From Marinobacter orientalis (GTDB lineage Bacteria; Pseudomonadota; Gammaproteobacteria; Pseudomonadales; Oleiphilaceae), in the NCBI RefSeq assembly GCF_004792665.1, contig NZ_SRZX01000005.1, forward strand, positions 1 to 64,000: a DNA stretch of 64,000 bases, read 5' to 3'. Positions 1 through 11,974 of this stretch are shown piece after piece. The first letter of the stretch is position 1; each line of letters begins with the position of its first letter. Position numbers and translations under genes: made by a program. A model generated the notes under the pieces. It was not told where the DNA came from. It ran no database searches and saw only the letters and a program-made list of their open reading frames with translations.

Positions 1-1
1 T

Positions 2-40
2 GCCTACTTCGATCGGCTGAAAGTGCCGCGTCTCTCCTGA
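2..40 (+). CDS. 3' end of an unidentified gene
   Basis: Frame 2 from the window edge reads AYFDRLKVPRLS and then TGA at 38-40. The short tail is consistent with the last codons of a plus-strand gene entering from the left, but twelve residues are too few to name a family. The gene would converge on the potassium channel gene. The reading frame could also be chance. Confidence 0.3.
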   Translation, partial: AYFDRLKVPRLS

Positions 41-116
41 CCTCAACTTCTCGAACCGCCCGGTGCGGACCCGCTTGCCGGGTGGTGTGGGAGGGGCGGA
101 GCCTGACGGCTCCCCC

Positions 117-977
117 CTATCCCGATTCTTTGCGGGGGTCAATGGTGTCCTCGTTAAGCCAGGTTCCGCAGAATTTGCAGTAGCGCGCATCCCGTTCGTG
201 GCGATCTCTCCCGCAGCCGGGGCAGGCTTCAGCAGAGTAGCGTTCTTCCCGTAGAGCCCGGATCACCTCTGCCGAGAAAACACCGGCAGGCAGTGCAATT
301 ATCGAGTAGCCGATGAGCATGATGGCTACCGATATGAACTGTCCCAGCGGGGTGACCGGTGTGATATCGCCATAGCCTACGGTTGTCAGGGTAACAATGC
401 CCCAGTAGATTGCCTTCGGAATACTGGTGAACCCCGCCTCGGCAGGTTCAATCAGGTAAAGAACGGAAGAGAAGATAGTGACCAGCATCAGGACGCTAAA
501 CAGGAATACAAGGATCTGATGTCGGCTTCGTATCATCGCATCCATCAGGAGTCGCTTTTCTCCTTCCAGGACCATCATGTCAAACACCCGGAATAGCCTT
601 AATCCTCTGAGTATCCGGACAATAATCAGGGTCTGGGAGCCCGGTATGATCAATGTCAGCCATGTGGGCAGGATTGCGAGAAGGTCGATGATGCCGTAGA
701 AGCTCTTCAGGTAAAGCCAGGGCTTTTGCAGGCAGTAGATCCTCAGAGCCAGTTCGACGGTAAAAAGAACGGTGATGCACCATTCGGTATAGAAAAACAG
801 GTCACCATAGCGCTGGTGATAGCTCTCTATGCTGTCGAGCATGACAATGCCGACACTGGCAAAGATCAGTATGATCAAGCCAATATCGAAGGCCTTGGCT
901 GCGGGGCTGTCGGATTCAAAAAGCAACTTGAAAAGCCGGGTACGCAGTCCCAGGCCGGCAGGCTCAAGGGTTGGCAT
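117..977 (-). CDS. Voltage-gated potassium channel (ion transporter family)
   Basis: The 286-residue protein is a six-helix cation channel of the inner membrane, expected to pass K+ down its gradient. The S4 voltage-sensor segment near residues 117-132 carries arginines at 121, 124, 127 and 130, spaced every third residue. The pore helix is followed by the K+ selectivity filter TTVGYGD at 198-204. There is no RCK/TrkA-N regulatory domain as in E. coli Kch. Instead the short cytoplasmic tail ends in a zinc-ribbon-like pair of CxxC motifs (Cys252, 255, 267, 270). It stands alone, divergent from the Lon-like protease gene. The family call is secure; gating and physiological role are inferred. 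Confidence 0.92.
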   Translation of the reverse strand: MPTLEPAGLGLRTRLFKLLFESDSPAAKAFDIGLIILIFASVGIVMLDSIESYHQRYGDLFFYTEWCITVLFTVELALRIYCLQKPWLYLKSFYGIIDLLAILPTWLTLIIPGSQTLIIVRILRGLRLFRVFDMMVLEGEKRLLMDAMIRSRHQILVFLFSVLMLVTIFSSVLYLIEPAEAGFTSIPKAIYWGIVTLTTVGYGDITPVTPLGQFISVAIMLIGYSIIALPAGVFSAEVIRALREERYSAEACPGCGRDRHERDARYCKFCGTWLNEDTIDPRKESG

Positions 978-1208
978 GTTTTAAAATCTCCAGTCCGGTA
1001 TCGGGCGTCGGAACCAGTCTAGATGCTATCGGAAAGGTCTGGAAGTGGGGTTCTGGTGCGATTGTCTGGAAAACCGTCAAATCGGGAAGTGTGATCGATT
1101 TGTCGGCGAGTCTGGCGAAATATTTAGCCTGACCGCGACAGGGCGGGCCCCAGATTCTACAATGACCGGCCAACACCAAATGCTTTCCTACCGTTACAGG
1201 ACCGAACC

Positions 1209-3617
1209 TTGAAGTCACTGTCCCTGAACCAGCTCTATAAAGCCTGTGTTTTAAAAGATTTACCGTTCAAGACCACCCGCCAACTCGAACCACTGGCAGA
1301 AATCGTCGGACAGAACCGGGCCCAGGCGGCGGTACGTTTTGCCCTGGCCATGCCCCATGGTGGCTACAACGTGTACGCGGTCGGTCGTAACGGCCTGGGC
1401 AAGCGTACCATGATGCTACGCTACCTCGAACATCATGTGGACACGGATAACCAGAGTCATGACTGGTGCTATGTGGCCAACTTCGAAGAGCCCCGTGTGC
1501 CCAGGATGCTCCAGCTGCCCAGCGGCAGGGGCACCGAACTGAAGCAGGACATGGAAAAGCTGATGGGGCGTCTGATGAAGATGATTCCCCAGACCTTCGA
1601 TAGCGACAGCTTTCTGGAGCGTGCGGAAAAACTGAAGAACGAGTACGTCAAAAAACAGGAAGAGGAACTGGAAAAGGTCGCCGCACAGGCAAAGCGGAAG
1701 AAAGTCAGCCTGAACATCACAACGCCCGGCGGTTATCGTCTGGTGGCCATGAATGGGGATGAACCCCATACCGCCGAGTCGTTTCAGGCCCTGACCGAGG
1801 AGCAGCGTGACAGGTTTGAAAGCGATATCAACAAGCTTGAGAAAAAACTGCGCCAGGCACTGCGCAAACTGGCAGACTGGGAGCAGGAATACGCTGAGGA
1901 CCAGCAGGCGCTGAATGAGGAAACTCTGGAGGGGATCTCGGGCCACCAGATTGATGAACTGGTAGAAAAATATCGGGACCAGCCGGACGTAGTGGCCTAC
2001 TTCGAGGCTGTCCGTAAAGACCTGTCTGAAAGTCTGGAAATTTTCCTGGAAGACAATGAAGAGCAGGCAGCCATTGCCTACGCGTCCCTGGACAAGAAAA
2101 TGCCCCGCCGCTATCTGGTGAACGTGCTGGTGCACCAGAAAACCGATGAGGTGCCTGTGGTGGTGGAGGATAATCCCACCTACCACAACCTCTTCGGTTA
2201 CGTGGAAAGTGTGACCTTCAAAGGGACCGTGTTTACCGATTTCTCCCTTATCCGTCCCGGCAGTCTCCACCGTGCCAATGGCGGCTACCTGCTGATGGAT
2301 GCCATCAAGGTCCTGGAGCAGCCGTTCGTCTGGGATGGCCTCAAGCGGGCGTTGCGATCCAAGTCCATCCAGATCAATTCCCTGGAACGGGAACTGACAC
2401 TGTCGGGCACTATTTCGCTGGAGCCCGAGGCAATTCCGCTGGAGGTGAAAATCGTCCTGTTCGGCGACCGCGAAACCTGGATGCTGCTGCAGGACTACGA
2501 CCCCGAGTTTGCCGAGCTGTTCCGGGTGACGGCAGATTTCGAGAACGAAATGATGCGCACGGATGAGAGCCAGGTTCTGTACGCCAAGTTCATCGCCAGC
2601 CTGGTGGATGAAAAGAAGCTGCTGCACTGCAGCAACAAGGCCGTCGCCCGCATTATCGAGCACAGTGCGCGCATGGCCGAGCACCAGGATCGCCTGTCAC
2701 TCCATGCAGCGGACATTGCCAACCTGTTGCGCGAGTCGGACTACTGGGCGCGCCAGGCCGGTGCCCGTCTGATTCAGAACGCTCATGTGGACCAGGCACT
2801 GGAAAGCGCCCGTTATCGCAGTAGCCGGATACGGGATCAGTTCCATGATTCCATTCGTGACGGGTCGACACTGGTGTCTACCACGGGCACCTGCGTGGGG
2901 CAGGTGAATGCGTTGTCGGTGCTCTCGACAGGGGGCTTCGAGTTCGGTCTGTCCAACAGAATTACCGCCACCTGCTATTATGGGGATGGCGGCGTGATGG
3001 ATATCGAGCGTGACGTGAAGCTGGGGGGCAATATCCATTCCAAGGGCGTGATGATACTCAGTTCCTGGCTTTCCGCCCATTTTGCGATCACTGATCCCAT
3101 GCATTTGTCGGCCAGCCTGACGTTTGAACAGAACTATGGCGAAGTTGATGGTGACAGCGCTTCCCTGGCAGAGATGTGCGCACTGGTATCTGCTTTGTCC
3201 GAGCTGCCTGTGCGTCAGGACCTGGCGATCACCGGGTCCGTTAACCAGTTTGGCGAGGTTCAGCCGATTGGCGGCGTCAATGAAAAGGTCGAGGGTTTTT
3301 ACAGCACCTGTAAACTGATCGGGGAATTGACCGGAACCCAGGGTGTGATTGTGCCTGCAACCAATGTGCAAAACCTGATGCTTGATCAGGAAGTGGTTCA
3401 GGCTGTCCGCGACGGCAAATTTATCGTTCACGCGGTGACCCGGGCAGAAGAAGCCATCGCGCTGTTGCTGGGCAAGCCAGCTGGCAAGGCAGATAAGAAA
3501 GGCAGGTATCCCCGACAGAGTGTTTTTGGCATGATTCAGCAACGTCTGGAAAAAATGCGCGAGCATGAGCGCCAGGAGCATGCCCGGGACGATCACAAAG
3601 ATCCGTCGATTCACTGA
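1209..3617 (+). CDS. Lon-like ATP-dependent protease (AAA_32/Lon_C family)
   Basis: This 802-residue protein belongs to the Lon-like proteases lacking the classical Lon N domain. An AAA-type region with a P-loop-like GRNGLGKR near residues 58-66 is interrupted by a long coiled coil (about 130-260). The C-terminal Lon protease domain has its catalytic dyad visible: Ser650 in DGDSAS and Lys693 in GGVNEK, 43 residues apart exactly as in E. coli Lon. It should degrade cytoplasmic protein substrates with ATP. The start is TTG at 1209, about 8 bases after an AGGA-like site; no upstream ATG fits. A response regulator gene follows after 37 bases. Confidence 0.9.
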   Translation: MKSLSLNQLYKACVLKDLPFKTTRQLEPLAEIVGQNRAQAAVRFALAMPHGGYNVYAVGRNGLGKRTMMLRYLEHHVDTDNQSHDWCYVANFEEPRVPRMLQLPSGRGTELKQDMEKLMGRLMKMIPQTFDSDSFLERAEKLKNEYVKKQEEELEKVAAQAKRKKVSLNITTPGGYRLVAMNGDEPHTAESFQALTEEQRDRFESDINKLEKKLRQALRKLADWEQEYAEDQQALNEETLEGISGHQIDELVEKYRDQPDVVAYFEAVRKDLSESLEIFLEDNEEQAAIAYASLDKKMPRRYLVNVLVHQKTDEVPVVVEDNPTYHNLFGYVESVTFKGTVFTDFSLIRPGSLHRANGGYLLMDAIKVLEQPFVWDGLKRALRSKSIQINSLERELTLSGTISLEPEAIPLEVKIVLFGDRETWMLLQDYDPEFAELFRVTADFENEMMRTDESQVLYAKFIASLVDEKKLLHCSNKAVARIIEHSARMAEHQDRLSLHAADIANLLRESDYWARQAGARLIQNAHVDQALESARYRSSRIRDQFHDSIRDGSTLVSTTGTCVGQVNALSVLSTGGFEFGLSNRITATCYYGDGGVMDIERDVKLGGNIHSKGVMILSSWLSAHFAITDPMHLSASLTFEQNYGEVDGDSASLAEMCALVSALSELPVRQDLAITGSVNQFGEVQPIGGVNEKVEGFYSTCKLIGELTGTQGVIVPATNVQNLMLDQEVVQAVRDGKFIVHAVTRAEEAIALLLGKPAGKADKKGRYPRQSVFGMIQQRLEKMREHERQEHARDDHKDPSIH

Positions 3618-3654
3618 GCCCCATTGACGGTAATTGAAGGGAGAGGCAAGGCAC

Positions 3655-4281
3655 ATGACTGATACCCAGCAAACGGTATACGTGGTTGAGGACGACGAGG
3701 CAGTTCGTGACTCGCTGGAGCTGCTGCTGAAGTCCGATGGCAAGTCCGTCAGCACCTACGAGAATGCCAACGCATTTCTCAAGGATTATTCCGACAAGAT
3801 GGCTGGCTGCATTGTGCTGGATATCCGTATGCCCGGCATGGACGGAATGGAGCTTCAGAAAAAGCTGAACGAAAAGCATTCGATTCTTCCGATCATCTTT
3901 GTGACCGGCCATGGTGATGTTCCGATGGCCGTTGATGCCATGAAAGAGGGGGCGGTGGACTTTATCCAGAAGCCTTACCGGGAAGAAGCGTTGTTGCAGA
4001 AAATCGAGGCTGCGCTTGAGCAGGACAGGGAGCAGCGTAAAACCCTCGGCGAGAAACAGGAAATCCTGCGCCGGGTGAAAAGCCTGACGCCTCGTGAACA
4101 CGAGATAATGGACCGTATGATTGCAGGGCAGGCCAACAAGGTCATTGCCATCGAGCTTGAAATCAGCCAGCGAACCGTCGAAATACACCGTTCACGGGTG
4201 ATGCACAAGATGGGTACCCATTCACTGGCACACCTAGTTCGTATGGTTCTGTCCGTAAAGGACCTTATCGACGAGCACTGA
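3655..4281 (+). CDS. FixJ/TtrR-type response regulator (REC-LuxR HTH)
   Basis: The protein has 208 residues. An N-terminal receiver domain (about 7-120) contains the acidic pair near residues 13-14, phospho-acceptor Asp56 in VLDIRMPGMDG, a conserved Thr in VTGHGD and Lys in QKPY. A LuxR-type helix-turn-helix follows (LTPREHEIM to TVEIHRSRVMHKM, about 145-195). The layout is that of FixJ/TtrR/StyR regulators, which activate transcription after phosphorylation. The ATG at 3655 is preferred because GGGAGAGG lies 9 bases upstream; an in-frame TTG at 3634 is possible but has no such site. The adjacent kinase gene is its likely partner; targets are unknown. Confidence 0.93.
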   Translation: MTDTQQTVYVVEDDEAVRDSLELLLKSDGKSVSTYENANAFLKDYSDKMAGCIVLDIRMPGMDGMELQKKLNEKHSILPIIFVTGHGDVPMAVDAMKEGAVDFIQKPYREEALLQKIEAALEQDREQRKTLGEKQEILRRVKSLTPREHEIMDRMIAGQANKVIAIELEISQRTVEIHRSRVMHKMGTHSLAHLVRMVLSVKDLIDEH

Positions 4282-4326
4282 TTTGGCCGGCATTATACGA
4301 TGACTATCGTAACCGGCTGTATTCAT

Positions 4327-5916
4327 ATGACAGATGCTGTCCTGGAGACAACAGACGTAACGGTCCTGCTGGTTGATGACAACCCGCAGAACCTGAAAGT
4401 TCTCTATGAAACGCTCAAGGACAAGGGCTATCGCCTGTTAATTGCCAACGATGGTGAAAAGGCTCTGGACCTCGCCCACCGCCACCAGCCCGAAGTGATC
4501 CTGCTGGACATCATGATGCCGGAACTCGATGGCTATCAGGTGTGTGAGCGTCTGAAAGCGGACCCGGTCACGTCAGACAGCGCTGTTGTATTCCTCTCCG
4601 CCCTGGACGATCTCCAGGCCAAAGTCCGTGGCTTTTCCCTTGGGGGCGCCGATTACATCTCCAAGCCCTTTCAGGCCCAGGAAGTAATTGCCCGAGTGAA
4701 AACCCATGCCCGGGTTATCCGCCTGGAGCGGGAGCTCCAGGCCCGTAATCGCCAGCTTGAAAACGACCAGGCCCGCATACTGAACTCCATCAGCGAAGGC
4801 ATCTATGGCCTTGATGCCACTGGTACTATCATATTTGCCAACCCTGCTGCAGCCCTGATCATGCGCAGCTCTGCGGATGAGTTGATCGGCCAGAATTTCT
4901 TTGTTCTGCATTTCCGCACGGCGGGTCAGGGATGCGCGTCGTTACCGGTTTATGCCACCTGCAGCCAGGGTGTCGCGGAAAACCAGCGAAATATTGAAAT
5001 GCTGCGCGCGGATGGCACCTCATTTCCGGTGGAATACCGCGCTACGCCCAAACTTGACGGGAATGAACTGCACGGAGCGGTGGTTGTTTTTCGTGATATC
5101 ACCACCGAACTTGAGAGTGAACAGGCTCTTGAGGATGCCCGCAACCTGGTCCAGGAGCAGCGCGAGCAGATTGCCCATTTCTCACGCCTGACCACCATGG
5201 GCGAGATGGCTGCGGGCGTGGCTCACGAAGTGAATCAGCCGCTAACCGCCATTACCAACTATGCGCGTGTTGCCAGGCGGGTGCTGGCGAAGGAGCAGCC
5301 GGATCAGCAGTTGCTTGAGGACACGCTGGAGAAGATTGAAGCCCAGTCACACCGCGCCAGCGAAGTGATTCGTCGGATTCGCCGGTTCATGAAAAAGCCG
5401 GCGGCAGGTAAAGACGTGCTTTCCATTTCTGCGCTGCTTGAAGATACCCGCCAGTTTGCGGAAGTGGATATTCGCAATAATGAAGGTGGTGTTGAAATTT
5501 CTGTCGCTGATGACGTGCCGGAGGTAGTGGCTGATCCCATTCAGGTCCAGCAGGTAGCGCTGAACCTGATCCGCAACGCCCTGGAGTCAACCCGCAGTGC
5601 GAACTCCTCGGCACCGGTGGAAGTGTCAGTCTCGATGTCTGACGGTCGCTGCGTAAGAGTTGCGGTGACCGATCATGGCGTTGGTTTGCCGGACGATGCA
5701 GAAGAAAAACTGTTCCTGCCGTTCTACACCACCAAGGAAGAGGGCATGGGGATCGGGCTGCCAACGTGCCGCTCCCTGATTCAGGCACAGGGGGGCGATA
5801 TCGGCTTCGAGCGTCCGGCACAGGGCGGCGCCCGTTTCTATTTCACCTTGCCGGTGGCCGGAACCGGGGGCGCTGCCTGTGCACCCGAGCCCGGCCCGTC
5901 AAAGCCGGCAGACTAA
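4327..5916 (+). CDS. Soluble hybrid sensor histidine kinase (REC-PAS-HisKA-HATPase)
   Basis: Counting from ATG 4327, the 529-residue kinase has a receiver domain with Asp61 (LLDIMMPELDGY), a linker coil, a PAS domain (about 148-260), a HisKA dimerisation helix with phospho-acceptor His300 in VAHEVNQP, and an HATPase domain with N, G1 (DHGVGLP) and G2 (GMGIGLP) boxes. No membrane segment is visible, so the signal is probably cytoplasmic, perhaps through PAS. It should phosphorylate the regulator encoded 45 bases upstream; the receiver at its own N-terminus allows phosphorelay input. Another in-frame ATG at 4300 would add nine residues; neither start has a strong ribosome site. Confidence 0.9.
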   Translation: MTDAVLETTDVTVLLVDDNPQNLKVLYETLKDKGYRLLIANDGEKALDLAHRHQPEVILLDIMMPELDGYQVCERLKADPVTSDSAVVFLSALDDLQAKVRGFSLGGADYISKPFQAQEVIARVKTHARVIRLERELQARNRQLENDQARILNSISEGIYGLDATGTIIFANPAAALIMRSSADELIGQNFFVLHFRTAGQGCASLPVYATCSQGVAENQRNIEMLRADGTSFPVEYRATPKLDGNELHGAVVVFRDITTELESEQALEDARNLVQEQREQIAHFSRLTTMGEMAAGVAHEVNQPLTAITNYARVARRVLAKEQPDQQLLEDTLEKIEAQSHRASEVIRRIRRFMKKPAAGKDVLSISALLEDTRQFAEVDIRNNEGGVEISVADDVPEVVADPIQVQQVALNLIRNALESTRSANSSAPVEVSVSMSDGRCVRVAVTDHGVGLPDDAEEKLFLPFYTTKEEGMGIGLPTCRSLIQAQGGDIGFERPAQGGARFYFTLPVAGTGGAACAPEPGPSKPAD

Positions 5917-5921
5917 CCGGT

Positions 5922-6800
5922 TCAGCCTTCCCGGCTCACTTTGCCGCTAAGGTGAGGGGCGTCTCCGGCCGCGTTCAGCAATTGATATTCCCAGCCAGAT
6001 TGCCCGGTCTGCCAGTTCAGCTGTGCGGTTCCCGGCAGAAACAGCGGTTTCTTGAACTGGCATGACACCGATACCGCACCATTTGGCCAGCCCTTCTGCT
6101 GCTCCAGCAATGCCAGCACCCGGGCCTGGCTCCACATTCCGTGGGCGATGGCCCTGGGGAAACCGAATGCCTTGGCTGTCAATGCATGCAGATGTATCGG
6201 ATTCCTGTCCCCGGAAACGCCGGCGTATTGCCGGCCAATGGATTCCGGTGCGCTGATATTTGTGGTCTCCGGGTAGCTCGGCAGTTCTGGTGGCTTGTCA
6301 CCGGCGTGTTTGCTGCTTTTGTCCGGTTGCCGGAACAGGTTGGTGCTGGTTTCTTCCCATACCAGGCGGCCGGCTGCCCGGGCTTCGGTTACCAGATCAA
6401 ATTCCAGCCCCCTTGGGGTGGTGTTCTGACCTTCCAGCCTCACAGTAATATCCAGGTTCTCCCCGGCACCGATAGGTCGGTGCTGGATTATATGGTTACG
6501 TAGATGCACCAGACCCAGCAGTGGCAGCGGAAAAGCCCTCTCTGTCAGCAGCTTCAGATGTAGTGGAAATGCCAGAATGTGGGGCCAGGTGATGGGCACA
6601 GTCGTTCGTGGTCCGAATCCACATACTTTCTGGTAGCGCCCCAGGTTATCGTTGACGGTACTGACGCCAATCAGTCTCGCGCACAACCCGGGAATCCGGA
6701 TATCACTGCCGGAGGGCGGTTTCCCTTTGGGGCGCAGCACCTTGCTGTAAAGCGACCACAGGCCTGGCGGGTGATTGTGATAGATCGCGTTATCTGTCAT
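5922..6800 (-). CDS. MaoC-family (R)-enoyl-CoA hydratase-like protein
   Basis: The 292-residue protein has the double hot-dog length of eukaryotic-type hydratase 2 proteins. The C-terminal half carries the MaoC signature YAGVSGDRNPIH, with the catalytic Asp and His of (R)-specific enoyl-CoA hydratases, then AIAHGMWSQARVL. The N-terminal half is a degenerate hot dog. It probably hydrates a trans-2-enoyl-CoA or ACP thioester; the true substrate cannot be read from sequence. The ATG at 6800 is chosen because AGGAGA lies just upstream; the frame continues upstream but through the tRNA promoter region. The gene converges on the kinase gene with a 5-base gap. Confidence 0.85.
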   Translation of the reverse strand: MTDNAIYHNHPPGLWSLYSKVLRPKGKPPSGSDIRIPGLCARLIGVSTVNDNLGRYQKVCGFGPRTTVPITWPHILAFPLHLKLLTERAFPLPLLGLVHLRNHIIQHRPIGAGENLDITVRLEGQNTTPRGLEFDLVTEARAAGRLVWEETSTNLFRQPDKSSKHAGDKPPELPSYPETTNISAPESIGRQYAGVSGDRNPIHLHALTAKAFGFPRAIAHGMWSQARVLALLEQQKGWPNGAVSVSCQFKKPLFLPGTAQLNWQTGQSGWEYQLLNAAGDAPHLSGKVSREG

Positions 6801-6840
6801 GGCGTTAATTCTCCTGGAACACCTTTTTTCATGAAAAACG

Positions 6841-6868
6841 TTGACATGCAGGGCGGCGTCTTTATAAT
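6841..6868 (+). promoter_or_regulatory. Sigma70 promoter of tRNA-Asp
   Basis: A perfect TTGACA (6841-6846) and a perfect TATAAT (6863-6868) are separated by 16 bases. The -10 is followed by a GC-rich GCGCCC stretch, the discriminator type seen at stringently controlled stable RNA promoters. Transcription would start near 6875, about 54 bases before the mature tRNA. Confidence 0.85.
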
Positions 6869-6928
6869 GCGCCCTCGTTGTCACCGAGCAATCACACCCT
6901 TGATTGCGCCCGAGGTGGCGGCTCACGC

Positions 6929-7005
6929 GGAGCGGTAGTTCAGCTGGTTAGAATACCGGCCTGTCACGCCGGGGGTCGCGGGTTCGAGTCCCGTCCGCTC
7001 CGCCA
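6929..7005 (+). tRNA. tRNA-Asp (GUC anticodon)
   Basis: The 77-base sequence folds into a standard cloverleaf. The acceptor arms GGAGCGG and CCGCTCC pair, the anticodon stem CCGGC/GCCGG holds the loop CTGTCAC with GTC at 6963-6965, the T-loop is GGTTCGAGTCC, and CCA is encoded at 7003-7005. A T-rich stretch follows and may help termination. Confidence 0.98.
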
Positions 7006-7107
7006 TTTTTCCTTCCCTGCATTGCCGTATCTGTTGTCATCCCTGCTTCATCACAGTGTAACAATCGCCTGTCATCGTTTGCCTGTCTGATGCACAGGAG
7101 ATGAATG

Positions 7108-7194
7108 ATGTCTGATTATGAAGAAGAGCTGATCGACTGTCAGTTTGAAGATTATGACGACGACGATGCTGCGGATGACGCCACCGAATTGTAA
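7108..7194 (+). CDS. Candidate very small acidic protein
   Basis: A 28-codon frame reads MSDYEEELIDCQFEDYDDDD and ends in a short Ala/Asp/Thr tail before TAA at 7192-7194. A good ribosome site, AGGAG at 7096-7100, lies 7 bases before ATG 7108; an in-frame ATG at 7105 is only 4 bases away. More than half the residues are Asp or Glu. It lies about 100 bases after tRNA-Asp and converges on an AraC gene. No family is recognised. Well-placed translation signals argue for a real product; the short length leaves chance possible. Confidence 0.4.
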   Translation: MSDYEEELIDCQFEDYDDDDAADDATEL

Positions 7195-7209
7195 ATCCGG
7201 TTTCAGCGC

Positions 7210-10465
<3,256 letters not shown>

Positions 10466-10592
10466 AAGTAAAGACCGTGCTTCAGGCCACATGATCACAA
10501 AACGTTGCAGTTTTCCTGTGTTCAGCGGGCATTGACCCGCTAGACTATTAGCCGGAAGTTTTTTCAGTATTTCGGAGAGCGGGGAGTCTGCA

Positions 10593-11843
10593 ATGGGGTC
10601 TGCCGACCAGGCAAGTGATGGTTATTCGGCGGTGATGTTCATGGAAGGCAGCAATGTATCGCGGCAGATGCGGGCATCGGAGTTCGGTGCCTTTCTGGAT
10701 GGCTATGTGGGGCTTTCGGATCTGGCGGACACAGACGTCAGGGCTGTGTATGTGCTCCTGGGTAGCGACCTTCTGGTGCGTTCCCTGGTGTTTTTTCGCA
10801 TCTATTTCGATGAAGAGGGCCGGGCTGATAGCAGCTGGAATCTGCCGATAGAGAAGCTTGCGAAAAAGGGTGCCAAGGGTCCCGATATGGGGGGCGGTCC
10901 GATCCGCCTGGTGTGCCGTAGCCAGCGCCCGAAGTCCGCCAATGGCGAGGATCTCTGGGATCCGGACATGACTCCCGGGAGTAACCACTTCCAGGCGATT
11001 CGCCGGGCCGTGGAAGCCAACGGTCTCAAGTTCCGGAAAGTGGAGCCCGCCCCCGAGGAAGACATTCCCGTTCTGGGTGACGATTCCCGCTCTGCGGAAG
11101 ATTCGGAGGCATCTGCTGACCGCGCCCGCCTGGCGCAGGTCATCCGTGAACAGCGGCTTCGCATCAAGACACTGCAAAGTGTTCACAGGGATGCCCTGTC
11201 TGACATCCAGCGCGAAAACCGCCACGAAATGCAGGCCCTGCGTAACGAGATGGCCGAACTTCAGCAAAAGTTCGAGCGCCAGAAGCTCACTAACGAACAG
11301 CTGAAAAAACGCCTTGCCGAGCGTAATGAACAGTATCTGTCAATGCAGGAACAGATTGCCGGCGGAGATGAGCGCCAGCACCGTGAAGACGCAACCACCG
11401 ATGCAGAGGTTGTGTTGCTGAGGGAGCAATTGGAGCGCCGGCAGCGGGAGCTTGAGCTCCGGGACGAGAAAATCGTGGCTCTTGATCAGGAAAACCACGA
11501 GCTTCGTCACCAGGCGCCCACGGAAGACTCGGTGATGGACCATTTGCAGAGCCACTCGGTTTTCCTGGTGGCTTATCACCCCGGCGTTGGTCACATTACT
11601 TTGCCGTATGACGATATCGAAACCTACTTCCGTAACCCGGTGGCCTACGCCGCCGAGCGCTGCGGCCTCAACGAGCCTGCCTACAGGGAATGGCTGGAGC
11701 ACTACGAGAAGCCTGTCTGTTACCATCAGGATGAAGATGGTACCCGCTGTGAAGAGCCGGTCATGCGGGTCAGCCAGCCTGCCGATTTCCGGGCGGGAAT
11801 CGATGATCGCTGCGAAAAACACCAGCCCCAGGGTGAGAATTAA
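10593..11843 (+). CDS. Conserved coiled-coil protein of the nadK neighbourhood
   Basis: I do not recognise a functional family. The 416-residue protein has an N-terminal globular part (about 1-150), a long charged coiled coil (about 175-300), and a C-terminal globular part ending in a Cys/His-rich tail: CYHQDEDGTRC, then CEKH near the end, suggesting a metal site. ATG 10593 has GGGAG upstream. The position between fadH and nadK matches what I recall for a coiled-coil hypothetical gene in Pseudomonas, so it is probably a conserved vertical gene. No signal peptide or membrane helix is seen, so it is likely cytoplasmic. Confidence 0.8.
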   Translation: MGSADQASDGYSAVMFMEGSNVSRQMRASEFGAFLDGYVGLSDLADTDVRAVYVLLGSDLLVRSLVFFRIYFDEEGRADSSWNLPIEKLAKKGAKGPDMGGGPIRLVCRSQRPKSANGEDLWDPDMTPGSNHFQAIRRAVEANGLKFRKVEPAPEEDIPVLGDDSRSAEDSEASADRARLAQVIREQRLRIKTLQSVHRDALSDIQRENRHEMQALRNEMAELQQKFERQKLTNEQLKKRLAERNEQYLSMQEQIAGGDERQHREDATTDAEVVLLREQLERRQRELELRDEKIVALDQENHELRHQAPTEDSVMDHLQSHSVFLVAYHPGVGHITLPYDDIETYFRNPVAYAAERCGLNEPAYREWLEHYEKPVCYHQDEDGTRCEEPVMRVSQPADFRAGIDDRCEKHQPQGEN

Positions 11844-11903
11844 CACCGCATTACCCGCCCGGAACGGGATCTTTTTTCAGAATCAGGCCGTATTTCGTTA
11901 CTA

Positions 11904-11931
11904 TGGTCTCCCAGACGTGTCCGGGAGACCA
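11904..11931. promoter_or_regulatory. Perfect inverted repeat before nadK
   Basis: TGGTCTCCC (11904-11912) and GGGAGACCA (11923-11931) form a perfect 9-base inverted repeat around a 10-base loop, 43 bases before the nadK start. There is no T-run after it, so it is not a clear terminator. It could be an operator or a leader hairpin. Confidence 0.35.
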
Positions 11932-11974
11932 GTCAGATCGCCCCCGGCCCATACAGATATCCACAGGAAGCTAC

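Noticed and set aside
91..118. GC hairpin between the first partial gene and the channel gene
   Set aside because: The stem is GGAGCC/GGCTCC but no T-run follows on either strand, so terminator activity is doubtful.
1416..2684. Long open frame (422 codons) on the minus strand inside the Lon-like gene
   Set aside because: It lies wholly antisense to a protein with clear Lon catalytic residues and has no domain or ribosome site; a GC-bias shadow.
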